Origin: Mactromeris polynyma
Taxonomy: Eukaryota; Mollusca; Bivalvia; Venerida; Mactridae
Direction: 5' to 3'
NCBI GenBank assembly: GCA_032209605.1
Contig: JASFXZ010000005.1
Coordinates: forward strand, 18,900,860-18,964,859
DNA: 64,000 nucleotides
The notes beneath the pieces were generated by a model. It was not told where the DNA came from. It searched no databases and saw only the letters and a list, made by a program, of their open reading frames with translations. Below are positions 22,201 through 29,752 of the stretch, piece after piece; position 1 is the stretch's first letter; each line of letters starts with the position of its first letter. A program made the translations under genes and the position numbers.

Positions 22201-23621
22201 CATATGAGCGCTGAGCGCTGCTTTGGGATTTCCAACCTCTTGGGTAAGTGACGTCATTTCAAGAAAACACAACATGTTATGCCACTATGTGCAAGCAGGA
22301 AACAATATTTACTCCATATGGTCACTTTGTTTTCATATTGCCATATGGGTCAAATATTGCTTACATGGTGACGTCACATGTGATGTTTTCTGGAAATGAC
22401 GTCACTTATAGAAGAGGTTGGAAATCCTACAGTGGAGCTCATTTATATCCAGTGTATTGGCTGTTTTTGTTAAGCTATTTCACGTCCCAATGTACTAAAG
22501 TGTTTCTGCCATTACTAACAATGCCAGTATGTTGCTTTATTGTTTGGTGGTCTTGCTTTGAGCATATGAATTAATTAAGGTTATACAAAATTTGGTTCCT
22601 TGTTATATTGTGTTGTGTTGAATATTTCAGAGTTTTCCAGCAGTTACAGAAGCTATGGAGTTTGCATCCATCTCTAGGGTTGATGTTTATAATGAAGTAA
22701 AGGGTAAGACTTGTACTGCTTTGTACTGTGTTATCAAGGAGTCTGATAGATTGATTATTTTATTTATTGTTAAGATATTATATTGTATATTTAACTGTTG
22801 TATTTACTGTAATGGGGAGACATATTGATCATTTTCTGTCTGTCTGTGCTTTAGGGCTACACTCTAATTAATGAAGGAAAGCTTGTCTGGATTACTTCTT
22901 GGAAACTTCTGTGTGCATTTTCAATTCAATGGATTTTGTTAAAATTTGTAGCAAAATTATAAGTTACTTAAATTGTAATAGTTTGATTAAAATTTGTGCA
23001 AATCTTAAAATAGACATTATTTTGTTCAAGGGCTCATCACTGTTCTTTTGTCTGTAAAATCAATTCATTAATTGTTTATAATATATTGTTTCAGTACCAA
23101 CAGAAAGACCAGCCCATAAAGTAAAGAATGGTACCCCATCCGGCCCTGCGACTGAGATACAGATTTTAACATCACAAGAGCTTCTTTATCATGATAAAAC
23201 TGAGCACCAGTCTGAAATTGAGACCAGTCCTATGTTAGAAGAAGACACAAATAATCATCATCATGTTTCATTTTCTACTGAGGATATTAACCAGTCTAGT
23301 AAGCAGGAGAGGAACTTTATTTCTGCTGACATCAATGAAAATATTGGTGATGCTGACATCAATGAAAATATTGGTGATGCTGACATCAATGAAAATATTG
23401 GTGATGCTGACATCAATGAAAATATTGGTGATGCTGACCTAAGAGACACAGATGGTGAAAAAAATGGAATTGTAAATGAAAAAAATGAACGAAAGGAGGA
23501 AGTGGACAATGTGAATCCATCAAATGGTGCAAGTAATGATGACTCATCTTTACTAAATGAAGTCGGAAAAGTGCTTCAAGCTAGAATTTCTTATGAGGAT
23601 GATGAGAAAACCAGTCTATAG
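601..23621 (+). CDS. SLC16A2/SLC16A10-like: Monocarboxylate transporter, MCT8/MCT10-like (SLC16 family), 5' partial
   Basis: This is a plasma-membrane major-facilitator transporter; the MCT8/MCT10 clade carries thyroid hormone or aromatic amino acids, and the substrate here is inferred only. Five coding exons join in frame: 601-1208, 17219-17585, 18329-18435, 22631-22703 and 23095-23621. They give 559 residues plus a stop. The first exon enters at codon position 2, so the N-terminus with the PDGGWGW-type motif and TM1 is outside the window. Visible in order are TM2 (FVGSTCTGVTFLM), the SDRIGIR loop, TM3-TM6, a roughly 45-residue cytosolic loop, TM7 (GYFVPFFHL), TM8 with SGVSRIVCGKLAD, TM10 with GICDG, then PIAFDIVGP and SQAIGFLLG up to TM12, and a hydrophilic C-tail. 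The TM8 Arg and TM10 Asp align by motif with MCT8 R445 and D498. The tail has a 4x nine-residue repeat. MCT8 versus MCT10 orthology cannot be settled here. Confidence 0.9.
2329..3046 (-). mobile_element. Degenerate mariner-type (Tc1/mariner) element
   Basis: The termini are inverted repeats: 5' TACACGAGGGGTGTTCTAAA and, on the opposite strand at the 3' end, TATACGAGGGGTGTTTGATA. Both sit on TA, the usual mariner target. On the minus strand, about 2480-2650 can be read in broken frames as mariner transposase-like HDNAPPH and KHPPYCPDL stretches, matching the HDNA / PHPPYSPDL catalytic-domain motifs. At about 0.7 kb it is shorter than an intact 1.3-kb mariner and has no continuous frame. It is a dead copy, probably internally deleted. 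Confidence 0.8.
3953..4519 (+). mobile_element. AGCTCACCTGAG-type non-autonomous repeat, long copy
   Basis: It begins with a short palindrome (agctcacctgag ... ctcaaggtgagct) and ends near tcaggtgacaatataggac then catggccctcttg. A second, shorter copy with the same start and end lies at 28198. The interior has internally repeated 'gggtcatc(t)agggtaaaaaactaggtcac' type blocks. No open frame is present. Such repeats are common in bivalve genomes (recalled, not checked). The class is uncertain. Confidence 0.65.
5033..5083 (+). mobile_element. GTAAAACCTC MITE, one end only
   Basis: acagtaaaatctcacttaaa followed by duplicated gaccgcctcaaaa blocks matches the end of the MITE family found complete at 15115, 39651, 41016, 45009 and 62061. 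The other end is missing. Confidence 0.65.
5826..6110 (+). mobile_element. tRNA-derived SINE
   Basis: A tRNA-like head has an A-box region (aactcggatggtagattg) and a B box (gggtttgaaaccc). It is followed by a body, tcatttgtcctccacctctg ... gagaagttgtcag.tgcttgcgga, that is shared with the SINE at 11643-12070. The copy is diverged. Short open frames crossing it are not genes. Confidence 0.75.
6398..6604. mobile_element. Fold-back element with EcoRI-like palindromic core
   Basis: The arms gaaagcctggtggtgacatt (6412 on) and aatgtcaccaccaggctttc (to 6580) are perfect reverse complements, and near-complementary tgatgtatatata tracts lie outside them. The interior contains repeated (cat)gaattcatga palindromes. 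It has no coding capacity. It looks like a fold-back MITE. Confidence 0.8.
6706..8796. mobile_element. 2.09-kb non-autonomous DNA transposon with about 27-bp terminal inverted repeats
   Basis: The left end is CCTTTCCCAAAACTAGGTAG followed by tctccctt; the right end is its near-perfect reverse complement (aagggagactacctagtttt then gggaaagg). A subterminal acttccggg(g)acta block is also inverted (about 6785 and 8720). No transposase-like frame is seen in the AT-rich interior. No clear target-site duplication is visible. The family is unassigned. Confidence 0.8.
9547..9618. repeat. Perfect 27-bp inverted repeat with 18-nt loop
   Basis: agggctcaatgcaacactgt then cgtaact is followed, after an 18-nt AT-rich loop, by its exact reverse complement. 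A transcript would form a 27-bp stem. It could be a very small fold-back transposon or a hairpin RNA precursor; the sequence does not decide. Confidence 0.9.
10428..10513. repeat. 27-bp tandem repeat, about 3 copies
   Basis: The unit gatatcgtagaaacgatatc plus gatgtaa is repeated. It is rich in the palindromes gatatc and atcgat, so each unit is itself hairpin-prone. Confidence 0.9.
11494..11642 (+). mobile_element. CCTGC-ended MITE, copy 1
   Basis: The left end is cctgccctgtgttcagttac; the right end is the inverted relative (gcctttactgaatgcagggc). Related copies lie at 21978, 23899 and 24812. It abuts the head of a tRNA-type SINE at 11643. Confidence 0.75.
11643..12070 (+). mobile_element. 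tRNA-derived SINE interrupted by a MITE
   Basis: The A box lies in gtaagctcagttggtagagt and the B box in agggttcaattcttgg. The head is split at 11667-11833 by an inserted element. The body (gtcatttgtcctccacctct ... gagaagttgtcagatgcttg) matches the SINE at 5826. It ends in an A-rich tail (aataaaaaacaaaacaaaa). Confidence 0.8.
11667..11833. mobile_element. Small MITE nested in a SINE head
   Basis: ggggccttattcacatacat ... tttgtgtccaatttttacgccc form weak inverted ends related to the GTATTCACAAA-ended MITE at 36325. Removing it restores a plausible SINE head (tactgg joined to acagtctcccagg). Confidence 0.55.
12924..13292. mobile_element. CAGGGTGGGT-ended MITE
   Basis: The left end cagggtgggtaaacatgtga and the right end tcgagtgttcacccaccctg are inverted, with an adjoining ttttttgtttacta / tagtaaacaaaaaaa pair. 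Inner inverted blocks (gcatcgatgcccatacacat / tatgggcatcgatgc) extend the fold-back. Short frames inside are not genes. Confidence 0.8.
14058..14505. repeat. 33-bp minisatellite, 13 full copies
   Basis: The unit is catattctacaggggcaaag followed by tgtatgtaaacta. Variants (gaggg/caggg; gtgaagg/gtatatg/gtgtatg) recur in the same order in copies 3-5 and 6-8, suggesting 99-bp higher-order amplification. Because 33 is a multiple of three and the unit has no stop, both strands read open through the array. These frames are artefacts of the repeat. Confidence 0.95.
15115..15298 (+). mobile_element. GTAAAACCTC MITE (pogo/Tigger-like ends), copy
   Basis: The ends tatagtaaaacct and gagggtttactgta fit the pattern TA-CAGTAAAACCTC ... 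GAGGTTTTACTG-TA seen in the better copies. The core attgaggttgaattaaagag plus caaaacagtg is shared with the copies at 41016 and 62061, in the same orientation. Confidence 0.8.
15708..15996. mobile_element. MITE with ACAAATTAACCTGATCC ends, copy 1
   Basis: The left end tattactcggacaaattaac plus ctgatcc and the right end ggaccaggttaatatgtccg plus gactata are inverted repeats. A second copy at 25098-25392 matches along its whole length at roughly three-quarters identity by eye. It is non-coding, and the flanking TA suits a Tc1/mariner-type target. Confidence 0.8.
16058..16170 (+). repeat. Direct repeat, left copy
   Basis: actatatactagtcatgtga through agccatggttcaatgtg recurs at 16556-16670 with few differences, 498 bp away. 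The two copies bracket a tRNA-like sequence, so they may be ends of a composite or of a tandemly duplicated SINE. Confidence 0.85.
16455..16533 (+). mobile_element. tRNA-like SINE head or tRNA relic
   Basis: Gcccgcccggctttctcagt then cagtagagcg resembles a tRNA 5' half with an A box, and ggtttcgagcccc resembles a B box. The acceptor arms (gcccg / cgggt) pair only partly, so a working tRNA gene is unlikely. Its place between the 16058 and 16556 direct repeats favours a SINE. Confidence 0.6.
16556..16670 (+). repeat. Direct repeat, right copy
   Basis: This is the near-identical partner of 16058-16170. Differences include an extra t in ctgttggg and g-for-t changes in gtgcgtggtttgggg. Confidence 0.85.
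16735..16835 (-). mobile_element. tRNA-like SINE head (minus strand)
   Basis: On the minus strand, gcagtagtgtagtggaacat has an A-box-like layout, and gaggttgcaggttcaaacc has a B box 40 nt further on. Only the head is recognisable. Confidence 0.6.
17219..17585 (+). CDS. SLC16A2/SLC16A10-like: MCT exon: TM8 to TM11
   Basis: The exon follows ttcag at 17214-17218 and ends at a gtaag donor. It starts in phase 0 with PQYIADNFPGEDGSWP and ends after one base of a Gly codon. It carries the TM8 Arg (SGVSRIVCGK), the TM10 Asp (GICDG) and the strongly conserved segment PIAFDIVGPSEASQAIGFLL, which best identifies the MCT8/MCT10 subgroup. Confidence 0.92.
17586..18328 (+). other. SLC16A2/SLC16A10-like: MCT intron
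   Basis: This 743-bp intron has good GT-AG ends. Only a possible diverged repeat near 18000-18200 is seen, and nothing codes. Confidence 0.7.
18329..18435 (+). CDS. SLC16A2/SLC16A10-like: MCT exon: TM11-TM12
   Basis: The exon follows tttcag and ends at a gtaaat donor. The leading GG completes the Gly codon of the previous exon, followed by WMYDTMGDYRVAFHVAG and the hydrophobic TM12 segment PPILGAILMFLIP. It ends in phase 0 with NVQQ. Confidence 0.9.
18600..19185. repeat. 25-bp minisatellite, about 22 copies with short variants
   Basis: The unit gcgtctgcaatgactgggta plus attat recurs; edge copies lose the attat or diverge (gcatctgcaatgactgggtc). The centre is highly homogeneous and the edges degenerate, as expected of an array amplified by unequal exchange or slippage. 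Confidence 0.95.
20761..21052. mobile_element. AGGTGC-ended MITE
   Basis: The left end aggtgcttttttttagaggt plus agg and the right end cctacctctaaaaaacgcac plus ct are inverted repeats. An inner pair, aaaatggcg / cgccatttt, is also inverted around a GC-rich core (ggcgcgcgcc). It is rich in tagctagc and aggtag motifs and has no frame. Confidence 0.85.
21978..22128 (-). mobile_element. CCTGC-ended MITE, copy 2
   Basis: The ends are cctgtcctgcgttaagtaaa and actgaacgcagggctgac. It is in reverse orientation to copy 1 (the gtaaagg...ggctaacgtt end comes first). Confidence 0.75.
22226..22427. mobile_element. MITE carrying three perfect CRE sites
   Basis: The inverted ends are ggatttccaacctctt and aagaggttggaaatcc. 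The palindrome TGACGTCA occurs at 22249-22256, 22369-22376 and 22397-22404, two of them mirror-placed in the arms. The element lies about 200 bp upstream of an MCT exon. Confidence 0.85.
22631..22703 (+). CDS. SLC16A2/SLC16A10-like: MCT exon: start of cytosolic tail
   Basis: This is a 73-nt exon between ttcag and gtaag. It encodes SFPAVTEAMEFASISRVDVY and a few more residues. Phase 0 in and phase 1 out both fit the neighbouring exons. The residues are hydrophilic and consistent with the start of the intracellular C-tail. Confidence 0.8.
22704..23094 (+). other. SLC16A2/SLC16A10-like: MCT last intron
   Basis: This 391-bp AT-rich intron has GT-AG ends and shows nothing recognisable. Confidence 0.7.
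23095..23621 (+). CDS. SLC16A2/SLC16A10-like: MCT terminal exon: acidic repeat-bearing tail and stop
   Basis: The acceptor is tttcag. The frame is fixed by a codon split across the intron (G|TA) and runs to TAG at 23619-23621. The 174 residues are hydrophilic and rich in Asp, Glu and Asn. They include four identical nine-residue repeats (ADINENIGD) at 23325-23432. No known domain is recognised. Confidence 0.85.
23325..23432 (+). repeat. Coding 27-bp tandem repeat, four identical copies
   Basis: The unit gctgacatcaatgaaaatat plus tggtgat is repeated four times without a mismatch inside the final MCT exon. It encodes (ADINENIGD)x4, and a fifth partial copy follows (gctgacc). Frame is kept, and the perfect identity at synonymous positions points to recent expansion. 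Confidence 0.97.
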
Positions 23622-23898
23622 CATATTAAACTTTAGTTTTAACGTGTACCAATGTACATGTATGTGAGATCCCAACTTGATACTTGCCAAAACATCAGAC
23701 TGGATGGTTCTGATTCCGTTACCATATTTTATGTCCCAACATCGAAGATTACTTTCATATTTTAACTTACGGCGATGGCTTATTTGTTGGTCTGATCTGT
23801 GCAACAAGCGATCTGATTGGTTCAGTGCTATACCATTGTATTTGATTATAAAATTCAATATTTATTAAGCTAAACAATTGATATAGTGACATAGTCTG

Positions 23899-24109
23899 TC
23901 CTGCCCTGCGTTCAGTAAAGGTGTTTGCGGCTAGCGTTTCGTAACGTTTGCAATGTGGTTCCCCGTGTGCAGTGACATAGTCTGTCCTGCCCTGCGTTCA
24001 GTAAAGGTGTTTGCGGCTAGCGTTTCATAACGTTTGCAATGTGGTTCCCCGTGTGCAGTGACAGTTTAGTAACTTTGGCAATTGTTAGCCGTAACTGAAT
24101 GCAGGGCAG
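23899..24109 (-). mobile_element. CCTGC-ended MITE, copy 3, with internal 86-bp duplication
   Basis: The left end cctgccctgcgttcagtaaa and the right end gttagccgtaactgaatgca plus gggc are inverted. The block 23886-23971 is repeated at 23972-24057 with one visible change (ttcgtaac/ttcataac), so one end occurs twice. Confidence 0.8.
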
Positions 24110-24779
24110 ATGTCCCTTTTCATATTTCATCTTGAGCATAAACTCTTCATCAATCCATTTGGAATTAGATCAAGAATTTACTACAAATGTCTTGTATTTC
24201 TCTATCAAGAGTTTTTCTTGAGTGTTGGGTCAAAATTCTTTTAACAAAACAGTTATTTCTTTTGTGATAGATAATTTCTCCATTCTCCATATTTAAACAA
24301 GCAAGTCTCATTTACCTCATGTACGCTACATGGATAGCTAGACTACTTTATACATGCTTGAACAGAAATGTCTGTATTTCTCTGTGGTATAATTTCAAAG
24401 TGAACATTGAGGTACAGATATATACTGTTGAAATAATTCAAATCAATACTTGCACACTGTTATATCAGTCAATGTTCAGACAGTAAGTGCAATGAATCTA
24501 TATCTATCCCCCTTGTAAAGAAATGTGTGTCAACAAGTCTTATCGTATTGATTGCAGTAGACGGTAGTATCTTGTTTATCTATTATTAGTTTTGTAATTA
24601 TTCTTAATGGAATTTTCCACTACATATATTCGTTTTGAATGTCCAGCCATTGGTTGTACTTTTCCTTAAACGGATTAACAGCTTGGATTGCCGAAAATTG
24701 TAAATTTTCCATGGAAATAATCTCTGAAATAGTGTTGGCGTAGTATCATGTTTGAGGGTGACCTTGACCTATGATCAAT

Positions 24780-25060
24780 GTTGACGAGGTCAATGGTCAA
24801 GAGGTAGAGCACCTGCCCTGCATTCAGTTACAGCTATCAGCCCTATCATTTCGAAACGTTTTGCAATTTGGTTCCCGTGTGGTACGGTGAGCAAGGGATA
24901 CAACACAAAACGTTTTCCACTGATAGACGTAACTGAACGCAGGGCTGACTCCTGATCTCATGAGTTCGAATCCTTAGGTTGGCAAGTATGAACTGTAAAC
25001 ATTCCCTGAATTAGGTATGAGTACTAGCTATTGACCAGGAAGCAGTCATCAAGTGTGGTC
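24780..25060 (+). mobile_element. tRNA-derived SINE split by a CCTGC MITE
   Basis: The A box (ggtcaagaggtagagcac) and B box (gagttcgaatcc) are separated by the MITE at 24812-24948. The body (cattccctgaattaggtatg ... gaccaggaagcagtc) matches the minus-strand SINE at 32567. Confidence 0.75.
24812..24948. mobile_element. CCTGC-ended MITE, copy 4
   Basis: cctgccctgcattcagttac and gtaactgaacgcagggct are inverted ends. The element lies exactly between the A and B boxes of a SINE. Confidence 0.8.
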
Positions 25061-25097
25061 AATATAAGTTGTAAATTTGTTCACAATCGGTGTACAG

Positions 25098-25392
25098 TAT
25101 TACTCAGACAAATTAACCTGATCCCGATGACCTCTATTAGCATAATTTCATGGTAGACTGATAATCTTCGTCGCTAATCTGATTAACTTCGGCTCTCAGC
25201 GTATTGATGTACACATTTGGTCATTTAATAATATAAAATGAAAGTAGTCCACAAATGCAATAAATTCCCTAACTGCAACAAAAAATAAGGATGATGCATG
25301 ATTCTCTCATGGAAAATTCTACGGTCAGCGTAATCGATGTATGATGTATTCATGCATGAAAGTCAGGATCAGGTTAATATGTTTGGACTATA
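25098..25392. mobile_element. MITE with ACAAATTAACCTGATCC ends, copy 2
   Basis: tattactcagacaaattaac plus ctgatcc and ggatcaggttaatatgtttg plus gactata form the inverted ends. It is a full-length relative of 15708-15996. Confidence 0.8.
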
Positions 25393-25679
25393 AATAGGTT
25401 TTATGAATGTAGAAGTGACCTTGACCTTTGAGTGAAGGTCACATCGTCACTTATTATAGCATTGATCTCTGCAATTTCAAGTTGTTCATACTGAGGAAAG
25501 AATGTGAAAATAACATTTCTGCATATAAATTAAGTTGCAGACAGACTTGGTATGCTTTCGTCCCTTGATACATACTTTAAAAATTCAGTCGTTATTTTTG
25601 TATGTAAGATTTTACTTATTTATTCTGTTAAACGTACACATGTACAAGTCGAGCGTTGAGTTTATCATAGTTTATTTTT

Positions 25680-25685
25680 AATAAA
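25680..25685 (+). terminator. Candidate proximal poly(A) signal of the MCT gene
   Basis: AATAAA lies about 2.06 kb after the MCT stop in an AT-rich, T-rich context. It is one of two plausible sites; the other is at 30661. Confidence 0.35.
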
Positions 25686-26227
25686 GAGTTTTAGTATATA
25701 TTATATATTTTGTAGTAATGAGTTAAACTTGATTATATTAAATTGTTTATGTATACATTTGTGTTATATAATTGGTTTCATACAAAGAACTTGTATACAA
25801 ATATTAGGTTGTTACAGAATGCACGTTATATGAATATAGTTGCTAACACTATCATAAATTACTCTGTGATTATTTTATGTGTGTAAATAGATGCATTTTT
25901 GAAAAAGCAAAGAAAACTCCTTTCCTTAATAACATGTAGATTAATTTATGACACATATCAGAAATTGAATTACTTTCGTGTTACACTCAGTAAGAAAACC
26001 TTATCTTTTAATGCTTAAGCAAACTTGTTACTTAACTTTTTCAATAGTTGAACTGCTTAATATAGATAACATTATTGGCCATTAAGTGTCATTAAATCTG
26101 CATTTTTACACTTGAAATGCCATAACATGTGCTTACAGTAACTGATTTTTGTATTTTGATAAAGAAGAATTCTGTGCATTGATAAATGAAGCACAGTTAC
26201 ATTAAAATTCTACATATTTTCACCTGT

Positions 26228-26333
26228 ATGGTGGACTAGAGGTAAAACATCTGACTGCTGATTGGAAAGTCATGTGATTGAATCCCAACCATTAGTATCT
26301 TGTACGGTTGTCCCAAATCATGAATGAGGTATG
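26228..26333 (+). mobile_element. tRNA-like SINE head
   Basis: tatggtggactagaggtaaa (A box) and gtgattgaatcccaac (B box) are spaced as in a tRNA. The tail runs into the target site of the next element. Confidence 0.6.
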
Positions 26334-26440
26334 TGTACTATTAGCCCGCATACGTGTCTCTGTACTCCGACTTTCACACGAGTTTTCGTAACAGCGACAG
26401 TATGGAGATGTGACGTCCAGGCTAGACTAGTGTACTATTA
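26334..26440 (+). mobile_element. Short element with 10-bp target-site duplication, copy 1
   Basis: gcccgcatacgtgtctctgt ... cgacagtatggagatgtgac ... gactag is flanked by the perfect direct repeat tgtactatta (26334-26343 and 26431-26440). A relative with its own flanking repeat is at 32896. Confidence 0.75.
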
Positions 26441-27818
26441 ACATAAGTTGTAGTAACATTCCCCATAGTTGGTATAAAATAAATACTGGTAGGTTTCAAA
26501 TAAATATTTAACTGTAAAGCTAGGTGCTGTAGACTGTTTGTTATAAATAGTCATCTATGACATTTTTCGGTATAAACAAGAATTGAATCGTAAGTTTAAT
26601 ATTAGAGTCACATGTTTGGTTTCTATGGGAAGAAATTTCATGTGCCCTTGCGAAGCTCTTGGCGTTCATGCATAGGTCAAATGAAGCTCCCGGGCAGTTT
26701 ATTGACCCTGCCAAAACAAGGAGGAATATTCGAAGCATTTTGGACCCAAATTTTTGACCCATAGGGCCCCCCTACATAGCCCATGGCTGAAAGTCGAGCA
26801 TGCACATCTTCCATGCCTTGGTCAGATGAGACCTACAAGTGGTCCCGGACCTGTAGGACTTAGGGAACAAATGAGCTTATGGTCCGTGGGAAATCTTTAC
26901 TTTGGGAGCTTCTGACCGAGATATTAATGCTTAGAGAATCACTTCAGTAAATGCATGTAAAACTAGTTGTCAGTTATTGTTGTGCTGAAGTAAATATTTC
27001 ATAAGTTCTGTCTAGCGTAATTTCAACGTGATCGGCTTTTCATTGTTGTTAGTTCTGTTTTATTCATTATTACATAATTATCTCATTGTGTCCGTTGTTT
27101 GCATACTTCCACGTCATTATTTTGGCTAGCTGTCATTTGTTCTATTTATCAATGCAGTAAACAATATGTTGCGTATTGTTTGTTATGTTTTGTCATATAG
27201 TTTGCAATGCACAGAATAATGTGAAATTATTTGGATATTAAACATTCTACCATCAGATTCGGTCTGCTAACTAAAGTTGAACTAAATGATAGACAAATAT
27301 TATCAAAATGTTTGTTTTTGTTTTGTCAACAAGTATTTTACACATATTTTCACTAAAGACCAAGATGCGTGACTGATGAATCAGTTTTCATTTTTTACTA
27401 CCATTATTATGTCGCCTATCATTTTATCTTCACTTTAATATTCAACAAAATTACCTTGCCAACTTTTTCCATTCTATTCCTTTCTGTGCTTTTAGTAAAA
27501 TTATTACGTTTGTGTTTTTTATTTGCTTGTTATTGCTTTTGTCGTTCTTGTAGTTGCTGTTGTTGTTGTTGTGAACTTTGACTTCATGCTTGATGCATTG
27601 TGTGTTATTCTAATAAATAAGTTAATTTTCGTATGTTATATTATATAATTCTGTACACTTACAATCCAAACTATTCCAGTTTGCTAACAATTGTATATAC
27701 ATTTGTATATCCATTCATGTATATGGAGTTTTCATTCATTGTTGCCTTTAATTATATTTGCTTCAAGATTATTTGGTATATACATTTTTGCAATATTATC
27801 CCATATTGAGGGTGAAAG

Positions 27819-27948
27819 CCAAACTAGACTATCTGCCTGTAAACAAAGAAGCAGATGTGTTAGTATTGCTTTTACTTCTTGATTGGTACCAAACTAGACT
27901 ATCTGCCTGTAAACACAGAAGCAGATGGGTTAGTATTGCTTTTACCTG
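27819..27948 (+). repeat. 70-bp tandem duplication
   Basis: ccaaactagactatctgcct starts at 27819 and again at 27889. About 57 bp match with two or three differences. A short frame that crosses it is not a convincing gene. Confidence 0.9.
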
Positions 27949-28197
27949 TGATTTATTGGCCTGTTACGCTGGTTTTGTTTTGATTCTAACTGAAGTTGTT
28001 ATTGATATTTGCCAGTTTTTTTGTATATACTAAAATTAATGTCCTTGTTATATATATCAATGACTGACAAACACTTATTGATTGATTTACACTAGGTAGC
28101 AAATCTTTAAAATTTAGTATTAGAAACTCGTGTATCGAGGTTTTGTAATAAAATATTGTCACTCTATAGTTTTGTGCGGCACCCTTATTGTATGTTT

Positions 28198-28485
28198 AGC
28201 TCACCTGAGCTTGAATTGCTCTAAGGTGAGCTATTCTGATCAACAATTGTCCATTGTCTGCCTGTCGTCCGTCAGCATTTACTTATGAAAATGATAGAGG
28301 CCACATTTTTACCCAAACTTAATGAAACTTGGTCTGAATGTTTGTCTTGATGAACTCTACATCAGGTTCGAAACTAGGTCTTGTCAGATCTAAAACCCTT
28401 GTAGAAGCCACATCCTGAAAATTAGTTTTTTTTCTTGATAAATTGTTGGTCAGGTGAGTGATATAGGGACATATTGTCCCCTTTT
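28198..28485 (+). mobile_element. AGCTCACCTGAG-type repeat, short copy
   Basis: It shares the start palindrome and the end (caggtgagtgatatagggac) with 3953-4519, with most of the middle missing. Confidence 0.65.
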
Positions 28486-29412
28486 GTTTTGGTGCTAACC
28501 ATTGGCTTGATATATCTCCCTGTTGTTGCTGTATGATAAGATCACATATAAGTGGGCCCTAGAGTTACAATATCAGCTACTATGCCCTAATCTAAGCAAT
28601 ATGACTCAAAATATTTCTTACCTGTTTATTTAAAAAAAAATGCAGATTTTTTTTTGAAAATCAGATATTGATGAAGTGGTATGATTTTAAGAAAGTTGAA
28701 AATCTTAATATATCTCTGGTCTCGATATTTGACTGATTTGTATCATCTAATGACAGAAAGATAACAGTATGTTTCCACTTGTATTATTGCTTACAAATGA
28801 CATTTCTCTCTTGAAAGGGTTGTAAAAATATCAAATAGAGTATGTTGAAGTATTATTAAGTTTATTTACATGCCATTGTGATAAAAGCATAGTTGCCTTG
28901 TTTATAGTAACTTGCTCAACTGTTTTTAAAGATAAGAGAGGAGTTTTAACCATTTAAAAAGCAAGTTTCATATACTTGTAGTAGCCCCTCATAATGTATA
29001 CGGAATTAAAAAATAAGATATATTGGATGATGTGGGGAGTTATTCCAGAGTGTGTATCTAAAGTATCTAAATGCAAAACATGGTAGCAAGACCAATACAC
29101 CATTCATTATACATTGTGTATTTCTTTTAATGAAACATTATCAAATTTTGCTTGCTTCCGTTTGATACAGTTTGTAGATTGCAATATGAATTTTTGTGAT
29201 TAATAAAATTAAATAAATAAATATTAATAAATATATTAATAAAAATTAATAAATTCTTTCTTTTGTTTGGATCCATTTTTGTGCTTATAAATATATCTTG
29301 CATTGTAAAAAGATATATTTGAAACATCTTTTAGGAGCTATTTATTTAAATTATATTTTTCTTTCTGATGCATTTAATATATAAAAAAGTCGGGTATCTC
29401 ATGTTGCGCATG

Positions 29413-29752
29413 ATTTAAAGGTAGATAGTCTTATTTTTTTGGACAAAATATCCATCGTCATAAATGTGAGAAAGTCGATGGTAACTGCCTTCATACAGGT
29501 GGTTCTCTACAACACTGCATTGTCACTTTTCTCTGATATGTTTCCCAAAACCACCAGTATGAGTGTCCGATTTTCTATCGTGACCTGCACACCGAGGTAA
29601 CGCTAGCGTAGGAAATGCTTGTCTCGCACTCATGTTTTGCCTTTCCAGAAACTTAAACTGCAATGTTGTAGAGTACCATTGTATGACGGCATTAACATGC
29701 CGGTTGCTCAAAATTATTATTTCGATAGAAAATAGGACTATCAACCTTTAAG
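29413..29752. mobile_element. Long-armed fold-back MITE
   Basis: The ends tttaaaggtagatagtctta and gactatcaacctttaa are inverted, and complementarity continues with gaps through cttcatacaggtggttctct / tactctacaac...gtatgacgg. The arms are about 120 bp each around a small core. No real frame is present. Confidence 0.75.

Larger units (their letters stand above)
18436..22630 (+). other. SLC16A2/SLC16A10-like: MCT intron with satellite and MITEs
   Basis: It contains the 25-bp satellite (18600-19185) and MITEs at 20761, 21978 and 22226. The stretches 19190-20760 and 21055-21975 show no recognisable gene or repeat. Confidence 0.7.

Noticed and set aside
27369..28033. Short hydrophobic open frames after the MCT gene
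   Set aside because: AT-rich low-complexity translations, one crossing a 70-bp tandem duplication; no domain, no splice evidence.
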